Below the pieces are notes generated by a model that ran no database searches, had not been told where the DNA came from, and saw only the letters and a list, made by a program, of their open reading frames with translations. DNA of 5,343 bases from a bacterium (GTDB lineage Bacteria > Krumholzibacteriota > Krumholzibacteriia > Krumholzibacteriales > WJIX01): positions 1 to 5,343 of the forward strand of contig JAGHBT010000288.1 of NCBI GenBank assembly GCA_021160845.1. Direction: 5' to 3'. Shown in pieces: positions 1 to 5,343 of the stretch (position 1 is its first letter; each line of letters begins with the position of its first letter). A program made the position numbers and the translations under genes.

Positions 1-2
1 GC

Positions 3-350
3 TACAGTCTTACCTTTAGGTTATATACAGTTCCGACGGGCGGCTCGTCTATTTGGAACTGCACAGAGCCGGTTACGGTCACAAAGGGGATATTCAATGT
101 GATGCTCGGCTATATGTGCGTGTTTAACCTCCCTTTTGACGCTCCGTACTATCTTGGAATCAGCGTTGAGGCTGAAGCGGAGCTTACTCCGAGAACAGCC
201 CTTACGGCCTCAGCCTACAGCTTAAACTCACTCGCTGTTACAGGAACGGACAATGTCTTTCCGGCAACCGGTAATGTGGGAATAGGGACTACATCCCCAA
301 ACGACAGGCTTACCATAGAACATGATTCACAGGTCGGTATCAGGTTATAA
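3..350 (+). pseudogene. N-terminal part of a fibre/adhesin-like surface protein, 5' end outside window, frameshifted
   Basis: The frame is open from the left edge (first full codon at 3) to a TAA at 348-350, giving 115 residues with no start in view, so the true start lies upstream. The sequence fits a module common in large bacterial surface and tail-fibre-like proteins. It has a beta-rich stretch with TFRLY, then GG, W, V and the segment GIFNVMLG, followed by FDAPYYLGI and AELTPRTALTASAYSLNS. After that comes the repeat-like motif GNVGIGTTSP followed by DRLTI, typical of phage-fibre-type stalks. I infer an extracellular or cell-surface structural role; no enzyme motif is present. The frame ends abruptly just after DRLTI, and a compatible C-terminal half continues in the next frame (326-787), so this is probably one gene broken by an indel. 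An internal ATG at 99 exists but cuts through the conserved module, so it is not a credible start. Confidence 0.7.
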
Positions 351-787
351 CAGCTTGGACAACAATCCTGACATATAGGGCTTCATTGCCCGGCAATCAG
401 GACATTTCTCTCTGGTTAGATGATGCTATGCCAACCGGTGTATATCAGTTTCCAGCTAGTCTTCACGGGCTTTTTTCAGTAGCTTCCGCGGGTACTTATA
501 CATATTACTTCCTTGGAATTGAATCCTCGGGGAGCTATACGTTAAATGACACTCAATTTACACTGATATACATCCCAACATCTTACGGCACGGTTATGCC
601 CACACTTGCAGGAACCGGAGGCTCTCGTGATGATTCAGAAACCAGGCCGGGGATGACAGAAGCCGATGTCAACACGGAGAGAATGGAATCTATCTCGGCA
701 AACGACGCCCGTGTGCGGCGCGAGCTCACAGAAATGAGAGCCAGAATGGAAAAACTCGAAAGGGAAATGGAGAATAACCAGAGGTGA
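326..787 (+). pseudogene. C-terminal part of the same surface protein: jelly-roll-like domain plus C-terminal coiled coil
   Basis: This frame is open from just after a TGA at 323-325 to the TGA at 785-787 (153 codons), overlapping the end of the previous frame by 25 bases. The first half reads as a beta-sandwich of C1q/TNF-like style: a WTTILTYRASLP strand, LWLDDA, then HGLFSV, AGTYTYYFLG, and a closing FTLIYIPTSYGTV. The LxYxPTxYGTV ending is typical of bacterial fibre-like proteins with this N-terminal module. The last ~43 residues are charged with heptad-like spacing (RELTEMRARMEKLEREME), a likely coiled coil for trimerisation. If translated alone it could only start at TTG 386 or ATG 428. 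Neither has a good Shine-Dalgarno and both cut into the domain. I therefore read it as the 3' half of the gene starting left of the window, needing a -1 shift within 326-350. A sequencing error would equally explain this. Confidence 0.68.
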
Positions 788-825
788 CAACATAAAAAAG
801 AAACAACATTCTCCGGAGATAAATT

Positions 826-842
826 TTAAGGGAACCCCTTAA
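826..842. repeat. Perfect 7-bp inverted repeat in intergenic spacer
   Basis: TTAAGGG (826-832) and CCCTTAA (836-842) are exact reverse complements around a 3-base loop, 39 bases after the stop of the surface-protein gene. No T-run follows on the plus strand, so it is not a canonical terminator on its own. It could be an mRNA 3'-end hairpin or part of a double hairpin with the one at 863-895. Confidence 0.45.
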
Positions 843-862
843 GGCTTGACCTCGAAAAAACA

Positions 863-895
863 AAGGGGGGCTTTTGGCAACGATAAGCTCCCCTT
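863..895 (+). terminator. Hairpin, possible terminator of the surface-protein gene
   Basis: The arms 863-873 (AAGGGGGGCTT) and 885-895 (AAGCTCCCCTT) pair over 11 positions, one of them G-U in RNA, around an 11-base loop. On the plus strand only a weak pyrimidine-rich tract follows (CTTCCATTATT). On the minus strand the hairpin is followed by a run of six T (complement of 855-860), a better terminator signature, although with an A-C mismatch in the stem and no minus gene directly upstream. It sits 76 bases after the only gene that ends here, so I assign it to the plus strand with reservation. Confidence 0.4.
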
Positions 896-955
896 CTTCC
901 ATTATTAATTCTATACACGCTTTAACAATAGTGTTGTTTTTGATATTTTGAGAGG

Positions 956-984
956 TTAACTTATCACGCATAACAGTTTATATT
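956..984 (+). promoter_or_regulatory. Possible sigma-70-type promoter for the efflux lipoprotein remnant
   Basis: TTAACT (956-961, 4 of 6 matches to the -35 consensus) and TATATT (979-984, 5 of 6) are separated by exactly 17 bases. They lie about 50 bases upstream of the TTG start at 1033. The surrounding spacer is AT-rich, where such matches arise by chance, so this is a candidate only. Confidence 0.3.
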
Positions 985-1032
985 CTGTAGCTCCGAAATT
1001 GTTTTGTAATAAGACAAGTTGGAAGGAAGATT

Positions 1033-1371
1033 TTGAAAAAGCTATTAATAATTTTTCACATATCGATCATCCTTACAACCACCTCGTGCGGAGTAGGCTT
1101 TAGATCCGGACCCAACTACAGCAGGCCGAAGAATATCGCGGCAATGCCCGATTCGTTCCGGAACGCGAATGTTGACCCAGAATATACAAATATCTCTCGC
1201 GAGTGGTGGAAGGCCTTCGGCGACACCAAGCTCGACAGCCTCGTGAACAAAGCGGTTCAAAATAACCTTAATATTGAAAAAGCCACAGCGTCAGTAATGG
1301 AATTTCAAGCCCGCAACACACAGGCAAGAGCCGGATGGCTGCAGGACTTGCTTTCGGGGTACTCTTTGTAA
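1033..1371 (+). pseudogene. Truncated outer-membrane factor lipoprotein (TolC/OprM/NodT family), N-terminal fragment
   Basis: The frame starts at TTG 1033, preceded by a strong purine-rich site GGAAGGAAG (1021-1029), and ends at TAA 1369-1371 after 112 residues. Residues 1-19 form a lipoprotein signal: KK, a hydrophobic core, then TTSC with Cys19 as probable lipidated residue. The -3 position is Thr rather than the usual Leu. Next come the hallmarks of efflux outer-membrane factors: GPNYSRP, then REWWKAFGDTKLDSLVNKAVQNN, then a helix ending QARNTQARAGWL. Intact members are about 450-500 residues and form the trimeric channel that RND or MFS pumps use to expel substrates. Homology stops near residue 100 and about a dozen unrelated residues follow. 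Those codons are the RND pump remnant read out of frame, so the truncation is a deletion junction near 1329-1342 rather than a simple stop mutation. The product would lack nearly all of the barrel and tunnel. Confidence 0.82.
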
Positions 1372-1568
1372 CTGGGATTACACTGCTTCTAATCCCGTGC
1401 CTCAATCTTATTCTGGAGGATATTCACAATATGGCAACAAAGATAAGACAAAGGTATTCGGGGAATTCAACAATGGCAGAACCGGGGAATATAATTAATT
1501 TCTTTTCCCTGTCTGCTTGCCCGTCACAAAATCAGGGATTTCCTTTATGGTTGTTCCCATCACCTTGA
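1335..1568 (+). pseudogene. C-terminal fragment of an RND efflux pump (AcrB/HAE-type), remnant
   Basis: From 1335 this frame encodes MAAGLAFGVLFVTGITLL, then IPCLNLILEDI and a basic tail. This matches the last transmembrane helix and cytoplasmic end of RND exporters, where the family typically reads PMAxxLAFGxxFATxxTLxLxPxLYxILED. Intact pumps are about 1,000-1,050 residues, so only some 40-50 C-terminal residues survive. The homology begins exactly where the outer-membrane factor homology ends, in a different frame. This indicates fusion of the two ends of an efflux operon by deletion. The frame runs on to TGA at 1566-1568, overlapping the 3' end of the convergent DUF362 gene by 74 bases. 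That final stretch has no family resemblance and is probably read-through past a lost stop. The ATG at 1335 has no clear ribosome site. I regard it as non-functional. Confidence 0.72.
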
Positions 1569-2778
1569 AGGCCTTCATCATATGTTTAAAGGACTGCTTC
1601 TGAAGTTTTGCCGGCTCCTTCCCCACACTCTTCCATCCCTGAATTTCAAGATCGTCAGCGGGTAACTCGAGTTCTTCCCAATTGTTAAATAACTTGCCCC
1701 AGTCGCTTTTTAGTATCTTAAGTACTCTTCTTTTATGCACAGTATACCAGAAAAAATCATGGTATAGAACACTCGCAATAAAAGCCCATGGCGCTAATGC
1801 TGTCCTTAACGACCATTCCAACGGCTTTTTAAGAGGTCCCCAGTATATCTTGTGCTGCATTTTACTGGCAAATGTCATTTTCTTAAAGGGTCCCACAAAA
1901 TGCCAGCTTTTATTCGCCTCCTCAACATCACCGACAATTTCTATCTCCTCAGGCCTTCCCGTACCCAATCCGGCTTCATGAGCCAACCTTATAAACTTTA
2001 TCTTCATCGGATCAAACCCCATCAGTTTCGCAGCTATAGCATCGATGGCAACCTGATCGGAAGACGCCAAAAGCATATTTTTAACATAGGGTACCATACA
2101 TCTTGGCCCGGGGCCATCTCCCGCAAACGTCCCATCCATTACGGCAAAAAGCCCCGAGTGTATCTTTTTCTGTATCCTTAAGAGATCTATCAAGGTTTCG
2201 TGAATAACAGGATGTGTCCAATGCCTCTTCTCGTTTAAAAGCCCCCCGAAGGCATTTTTCATGGCCCCCGTTGTTGTCGTGAAAACATGGGTTTTTATAG
2301 TCGGGAGATGAATTATATTCTCCCCGATAAACCTCTTTGGTATCATAAATCCCTTTGGATACACATCATTAAGAACCAGGAACTTGTCTGTGAGATCACC
2401 AACCGCATCCCTTATATGTATCCACTCTTCACCCTCATAGAGATGAATATTCCTAAGACCATGATGATCCGTGACATTGACCTGTTTGTTTTCCCTTTCT
2501 CCAAGATGAGAATCTATTACAACGGTTCTATTATGACACCCATGTATAAGCGCCGGATCATATCCATCCCTTTTCATGGCTCGTATAACCCCTTCGAGCT
2601 GCCAGGGTGTGGTTGAACTGCCCGGATAGAAAAAATGCCAGCTTATATTTATCTTTAAAGCCGTATCAACATTTTTTGGAAGTTCATCCTGATAATCCGC
2701 GAGATTCATTAGCCGGTGATAATCTTCCAACACCGTTTGTGGAGAAGTTTTAATAATAGCAACTTTTGATCTTTCCAT
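1495..2778 (-). CDS. DUF362 domain-containing protein, no ferredoxin motif
   Basis: This is an intact 427-residue gene, starting at ATG (complement of 2776-2778) with AGAGG six bases upstream and ending with TAA at 1495-1497. The family signature is clear. It has an N-terminal KVAIIK strand, a KINISW segment near 42-47 followed by TTPWQLEGVIRAM, IIHLPTIKTH (155-164), GAMKNAFGG (171-179), FAVMDG (211-216), GDGPGP (220-225) and SDQVAIDAIAAKLMG (240-254). DUF362 proteins are widespread in anaerobes. Some carry 4Fe-4S ferredoxin domains and have been linked to redox functions, but no biochemical role is established for this type. No CxxCxxC cluster-binding motif is visible; only two cysteines occur (81 and 227). 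About 140 residues follow the core. They include an aromatic, hydrophobic segment (326-345, APWAFIASVLY, DFFWY) that could contact membrane, then a Lys-rich tail. No signal peptide is seen. It lies downstream of gdhA but behind a strong terminator, so it is probably transcribed separately. Confidence 0.88.
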   Translation of the reverse strand: MERSKVAIIKTSPQTVLEDYHRLMNLADYQDELPKNVDTALKINISWHFFYPGSSTTPWQLEGVIRAMKRDGYDPALIHGCHNRTVVIDSHLGERENKQVNVTDHHGLRNIHLYEGEEWIHIRDAVGDLTDKFLVLNDVYPKGFMIPKRFIGENIIHLPTIKTHVFTTTTGAMKNAFGGLLNEKRHWTHPVIHETLIDLLRIQKKIHSGLFAVMDGTFAGDGPGPRCMVPYVKNMLLASSDQVAIDAIAAKLMGFDPMKIKFIRLAHEAGLGTGRPEEIEIVGDVEEANKSWHFVGPFKKMTFASKMQHKIYWGPLKKPLEWSLRTALAPWAFIASVLYHDFFWYTVHKRRVLKILKSDWGKLFNNWEELELPADDLEIQGWKSVGKEPAKLQKQSFKHMMKAFKVMGTTIKEIPDFVTGKQTGKRN

Positions 2779-2810
2779 ACCTGACCTCTCATCGATAAGT
2801 TCTGTGGAAT

Positions 2811-2839
2811 AATATACACCCTGTTCAAATTAATGAGAA
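2811..2839 (-). promoter_or_regulatory. Possible promoter of the DUF362 gene
   Basis: On the minus strand, TATATT (complement of 2811-2816, 5 of 6 to the -10 consensus) is preceded at a 17-base spacing by TTCTCA (4 of 6 to -35). An overlapping TATTAT (complement of 2809-2814) is an alternative -10. Placement about 35 bases upstream of the start codon fits a short leader. The upstream terminator at 2966-3000 means the gene needs a promoter somewhere in 2779-2965. The rest of that spacer shows no other clear element. Confidence 0.3.
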
Positions 2840-2965
2840 GAAGAAATAAAAATACGAAAACAATATTTTGCCGACGGTCAACGAAGCAGAACCATCTTGC
2901 GGGACTGTATCTTTTCTCCCTGCTTTAAAACCCAGAAGTAAACCTTCAAAGAAACTTATCGGAAA

Positions 2966-3000
2966 CAAAAAAAGGGCCTTCCCGGAATTGAGAAAGCCCT
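2966..3000 (-). terminator. Rho-independent terminator of gdhA
   Basis: On the minus strand, 27 bases after the gdhA stop, AGGGCTTTCTC (complement of 2990-3000) pairs with GGGAAGGCCCT (complement of 2973-2983). The stem is 11 bp including two G-U pairs, with a 6-base loop, and is followed directly by a run of T (complement of 2967-2972). This is a textbook intrinsic terminator. On the plus strand the same hairpin is followed by CTCTGTC and seven T, so it could also stop transcription in that direction. It separates gdhA from the DUF362 gene. Confidence 0.88.
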
Positions 3001-3027
3001 CTCTGTCTTTTTTTCTACTTGTTGCAG

Positions 3028-4365
3028 TTATACAACACCCTGATCGAGCATTGAGTCCGCAACCTTAATAAACCCGGCAATATTGGCGCCCTTGACATAA
3101 TTAACAAAATCGCCTTCTTTACCGTGCTCTACACACTGCGTGTGTATCGCCTTCATGATATTATGAAGCTTCTCGTCAACTTCTTCACTCGTCCAGCTAT
3201 AACGCATGCTGTTCTGTGACATCTCAAGACCGCTTACCGCTACTCCGCCTGCATTGGAAGCCTTGCCGGGAGCATAGAGAATCTTGTTTTCAAGATAAAT
3301 ATCCACAGCCTCCGGAGTACTCGGCATATTGGCGCCTTCACAAACACAAATACACCCGTTGTCGATAAGGGTTTTTGCATCCTCGGCGTCAATCTCGTTC
3401 TGCGTGGCGCTGGGAAGCGCGATATCACACTTGACGTTCCATGGGCGATTGCCTTCCTGGTATTCTACCCCGTACTTATCAGCATATTCCTTAATGCGTC
3501 CTCGCTTGACATTCTTGAGTTCCTTCACAAATTCAAGTTTCTCTTCATCGAGTCCATCGGGGTCATAAATCATGCCGCTTGAATCTGAAAGTGTAACAAC
3601 CTTAGCGCCAAGCTGCATAGATTTTTCAGCCGCATGCTGAGCTACATTACCCGATCCTGACACAACGCAGACCTTGCCTTTCATAGAATCGCCTTTGGTT
3701 TTGAGCATCTCTTCAGCAAAGTAAACCTGCCCGTAACCTGTAGCTTGCGGACGAATAAGGCTTCCGCCCCAATTACGACCCTTGCCGGTTAACACCCCAG
3801 TAAATTCGTTTCTTATCCTCTTGTACTGGCCAAACAGGAATCCAATCTCGCGACCGCCAACCCCTATATCGCCGGCAGGTACGTCGGTGTCAGCGCCAAT
3901 GTACTTGCTGAGTTCCGTCATAAAAGACTGGCAGAAACGCATGACCTCGTTATCGGATTTTCCTTTCGGGTCAAAATCGGAGCCACCCTTTCCTCCTCCC
4001 ATCGGGAGTGTGGTAAGAGCGTTTTTGAAAACTTGTTCAAAGGCAAGAAACTTCAAAATCCCAAGATTCACAGTAGGATGTAAGCGAAGCCCTCCCTTGT
4101 AGGGACCGATCGCGCTGTTCATTTGAACTCTAAACCCGCGGTTGACCTGTATATCACCTTTGTCATCCAGCCAGGGTACACGGAACATAAAGACACGTTC
4201 CGGCTCTACCATTCTTTCAAGAACTTTGGCTTCTTTATATTTTGGGTTTTCTTCCATGAAAGGCATAATTGAAAGCGCCACTTCATATACGGCCTGATGA
4301 AACTCAGGCTGGTTCGGATCACGGGCCTTTACTTTTTCCATAAAGGCTTCTACAGCATTAGACAT
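3028..4365 (-). CDS. gdhA: NADP-specific glutamate dehydrogenase
   Basis: This cytoplasmic enzyme (EC 1.4.1.4) makes glutamate from 2-oxoglutarate and ammonium with NADPH. The product is 445 residues, close to the 447 of E. coli GdhA, and aligns with it end to end from RDPNQPEF near the N-terminus to the C-terminal KVADSMLDQGVV. Substrate-domain residues are present: Lys90 in GPYKGG, Lys114 in FKNALTTLPMGGG, catalytic Lys126 in GGGKGGSDFDPKG and Asp166 in PAGDIGVGGRE. The Rossmann domain has GSGNVA (237-242), then SDSSG (260-264), where Ser in place of an acidic residue favours NADPH. CEGANMPST and APGKASNAGGVA complete the signature. I chose the ATG at 4363-4365 because it follows AAAAGGAGG by five bases and matches the family length. 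The ATG 30 bases further upstream (4393-4395) would place that ribosome site inside the coding region. The gene has its own promoter and terminator and appears monocistronic. Confidence 0.97.
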   Translation of the reverse strand: MSNAVEAFMEKVKARDPNQPEFHQAVYEVALSIMPFMEENPKYKEAKVLERMVEPERVFMFRVPWLDDKGDIQVNRGFRVQMNSAIGPYKGGLRLHPTVNLGILKFLAFEQVFKNALTTLPMGGGKGGSDFDPKGKSDNEVMRFCQSFMTELSKYIGADTDVPAGDIGVGGREIGFLFGQYKRIRNEFTGVLTGKGRNWGGSLIRPQATGYGQVYFAEEMLKTKGDSMKGKVCVVSGSGNVAQHAAEKSMQLGAKVVTLSDSSGMIYDPDGLDEEKLEFVKELKNVKRGRIKEYADKYGVEYQEGNRPWNVKCDIALPSATQNEIDAEDAKTLIDNGCICVCEGANMPSTPEAVDIYLENKILYAPGKASNAGGVAVSGLEMSQNSMRYSWTSEEVDEKLHNIMKAIHTQCVEHGKEGDFVNYVKGANIAGFIKVADSMLDQGVV

Positions 4366-4370
4366 CTTAG

Positions 4371-4379
4371 CCTCCTTTT
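4371..4379 (-). promoter_or_regulatory. Strong Shine-Dalgarno of gdhA that fixes the start
   Basis: On the minus strand AAAAGGAGG (complement of 4371-4379) ends five bases before the ATG at 4365. This is near-consensus, and it rules out the longer reading frame starting at 4395. The GAGG next to this core can pair with CCTC just upstream (complement of 4380-4383) around a 5-base loop, a short hairpin that could partly mask the site. The stem is only 4 bp, so any control by it is speculative. Confidence 0.8.
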
Positions 4380-4447
4380 GAGGGCTGATGACCAAAAAAC
4401 AGCTATTTGACTACCCCTATTAATAAAAAACACAGCCGGGAACACGG

Positions 4448-4477
4448 ATAATATATGATTAAAAGATAAGGTGTCAA
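4448..4477 (-). promoter_or_regulatory. Sigma-70-type promoter of gdhA
   Basis: On the minus strand a perfect -35 hexamer TTGACA (complement of 4472-4477) is followed by TATATT at 16 bases (complement of 4450-4455) or TATTAT at 18 bases (complement of 4448-4453). Each -10 matches the consensus at 5 of 6 positions. Transcription would start near 4440, leaving an AT-rich leader of about 75 bases before the ATG. No convincing operator or sigma-54 (GG-N10-GC) element was seen in this spacer. Confidence 0.65.
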
Positions 4478-4574
4478 GCAATTTCCGGCATTTCTGAATT
4501 AGTAAATTATATCAAATGGTATTCGGCTGGGTCCGGCAAAACAACGCCCTTCTAACTTATTGTAAATACTTATA

Positions 4575-5201
4575 CTATCCTACTATATCCCCTTCTTCCA
4601 CATCATCCTCATCATCCTCGGGATATAGCTTGTTAAGACATTCATCACAGAGGCTGTGGCTGAATTCCGCATCCGAATGTGCCTCGATATATTGATCTAT
4701 CTTCTGCCAACTCTCATCATCAGTTCTGATTTTGTGGCAATTACTGCAAATCGGTATTATCCCCTGTAGGGTTTTTACATGACTCAGGGAATTTTCAAGT
4801 TCTCCTATTTTTGAGTATAACGCTTCCTGAAGATTTAATATTCTTTCGCCAGCCTTGACTCTCGCAAAGAGTTCTTCCTTCGCGAATGGTTTAACAATAT
4901 AATCATCCACCCCGGAGTTCAATCCCTCAACTATATCACTTTTTTCGGTCTTTCCCGTTAAAAGAATAATATAAAACCTGCCCCCATTTTCATCCTCGCG
5001 TATCAGGCGGCATACCTGAACTCCATCCATCTCCGGCATCATCCAATCAAGAATTACCAGACTAGGAGAATTTTCCGATTTCATCACTTTTAAAGCCTCT
5101 TTCCCGTCTTTCGTAGCGACAACATCAAACCCCTCCTTTGAAAGCATCGCTTCCAGGATTCGACGCGTTGACAGGGTATCTTCAGCTATCAATATTCTCA
5201 T
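4575..5201 (-). CDS. Response regulator: receiver domain with C-terminal four-cysteine (putative zinc-binding) domain
   Basis: The gene encodes 208 residues, starting at ATG 5199-5201 with GGAG seven bases upstream and ending at TAG 4575-4577. Residues 1-120 are a complete CheY-like receiver: acidic pocket Glu7/Asp8, phospho-acceptor Asp52 in VILDWMMPEMDG, Thr82 in LLTGK, and Lys104 in DDYIVKPF with Tyr101 as switch aromatic. All the residues for phosphorylation are present. A short helical, coiled-coil-like linker follows (about 119-142). The output region reads LQGIIPICSNCHKIRTDD, then SWQKIDQYIEAHSDAEFSHSLCDECLNKLYP. This module often closes response regulators and PAS sensor proteins in environmental bacteria. 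Its two CxxC pairs (Cys152/155 and Cys185/188) look like a zinc knuckle, but its biochemical role is unknown. The last 13 residues are very acidic. There is no DNA-binding helix-turn-helix, GGDEF or HD domain, so it probably signals by protein contact. No partner kinase lies in the window. Confidence 0.92.
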   Translation of the reverse strand: MRILIAEDTLSTRRILEAMLSKEGFDVVATKDGKEALKVMKSENSPSLVILDWMMPEMDGVQVCRLIREDENGGRFYIILLTGKTEKSDIVEGLNSGVDDYIVKPFAKEELFARVKAGERILNLQEALYSKIGELENSLSHVKTLQGIIPICSNCHKIRTDDESWQKIDQYIEAHSDAEFSHSLCDECLNKLYPEDDEDDVEEGDIVG

Positions 5202-5343
5202 TCAATTTCTCCAAATCTCAATAACACCAAGATTACAACAACAAGTTTCAAATAACCTGCAGACAATTTATTTATCGTCTGATTAAAAGGTTTCTTTATA
5301 ATATTATCACCGTGATTTATTAATACCCTGTATTGTAATTGAA
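5202..5343. other. AT-rich spacer upstream of the response regulator
   Basis: These 142 bases to the right edge hold no gene. On the minus strand they form the leader of the response regulator. Several AT-rich stretches such as GATAATATTATAAAG are present, but none has a convincing -35 partner at 16-18 bases. A weak inverted repeat, CAGAC (5260-5264) and GTCTG (5277-5281), is too short to call an operator. The promoter may lie here or beyond the edge. Confidence 0.4.

Noticed and set aside
320..352. Programmed -1 frameshift in the surface-protein gene
   Set aside because: There is no slippery heptamer in the overlap and no strong downstream hairpin seen, so an indel or sequence error is more likely.
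726..971. 81-codon minus-strand open frame across the end of the surface-protein gene and spacer
   Set aside because: It covers both hairpins, has no family resemblance or good ribosome site, and overlaps the coiled-coil coding end of a recognisable gene.
1045..1260. Minus-strand open frame inside the efflux lipoprotein fragment
   Set aside because: It is antisense to clearly recognisable OMF coding sequence and has no features of its own.
1682..2616. Several plus-strand open frames across the DUF362 gene
   Set aside because: They are antisense to a strongly supported family gene and resemble nothing recognisable.
2884..2925. Inverted repeat AAGCAG / CTGCTT in the spacer upstream of the DUF362 gene
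   Set aside because: It is only 6 bp with a 30-base gap and no extension, which is expected by chance.
2868..3068. 66-codon plus-strand open frame between the DUF362 gene and gdhA
   Set aside because: It runs through the gdhA terminator and into the gdhA 3' end, lacks a good ribosome site, and its product is low-complexity.
3240..4102. Additional open frames on both strands within gdhA
   Set aside because: They are out-of-frame shadows of a full-length, end-to-end recognisable GdhA.
4483..4540. Direct repeat TCCGGCA in the spacer between gdhA and the response regulator
   Set aside because: Two 7-base copies without further similarity; too short to indicate a binding site or attachment site.

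Overview
The window is 5.3 kb of bacterial chromosome at roughly mid-40s % GC. An outer-membrane efflux lipoprotein remnant next to an RND pump remnant points to a Gram-negative cell. The response-regulator type, the DUF362 protein and the fibre-like surface protein resemble what is common in Desulfobacterota/deltaproteobacteria-like and other environmental anaerobe lineages. That placement is inference; no marker gene here settles it.

Left part (1-1568, plus strand) is decayed. First comes a fibre/adhesin-like surface protein gene that runs in from the left edge. It is split by a frameshift between about 326 and 350: the N-terminal piece (3-350) and the C-terminal jelly-roll plus coiled-coil piece (326-787) lie in different frames. 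After a 245-bp spacer with two hairpins and a possible promoter, a TTG-started outer-membrane factor (TolC/OprM/NodT type) begins at 1033. It loses homology after about 100 codons. The next recognisable sequence, in another frame, is the extreme C-terminus of an RND efflux pump (1335-1568). The simplest reading is one internal deletion that removed most of a tripartite efflux operon.

Right part (1495-5201, minus strand) holds three intact genes: a response regulator with a C-terminal four-cysteine domain (4575-5201), an NADP-type glutamate dehydrogenase gdhA (3028-4365) and a DUF362 protein (1495-2778). gdhA has its own consensus-like promoter, a strong ribosome binding site and an excellent Rho-independent terminator, so it is probably a single-gene unit for ammonia assimilation. 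The DUF362 gene lies beyond that terminator and must use its own promoter. Its 3' end overlaps the RND remnant tail-to-tail.

I found no tRNA, rRNA, CRISPR array, insertion sequence or phage integration site. I see no convincing new multi-gene system. The most interesting points are the efflux-operon deletion scar, the frameshifted surface protein and the response regulator with a putative metal-binding output domain.
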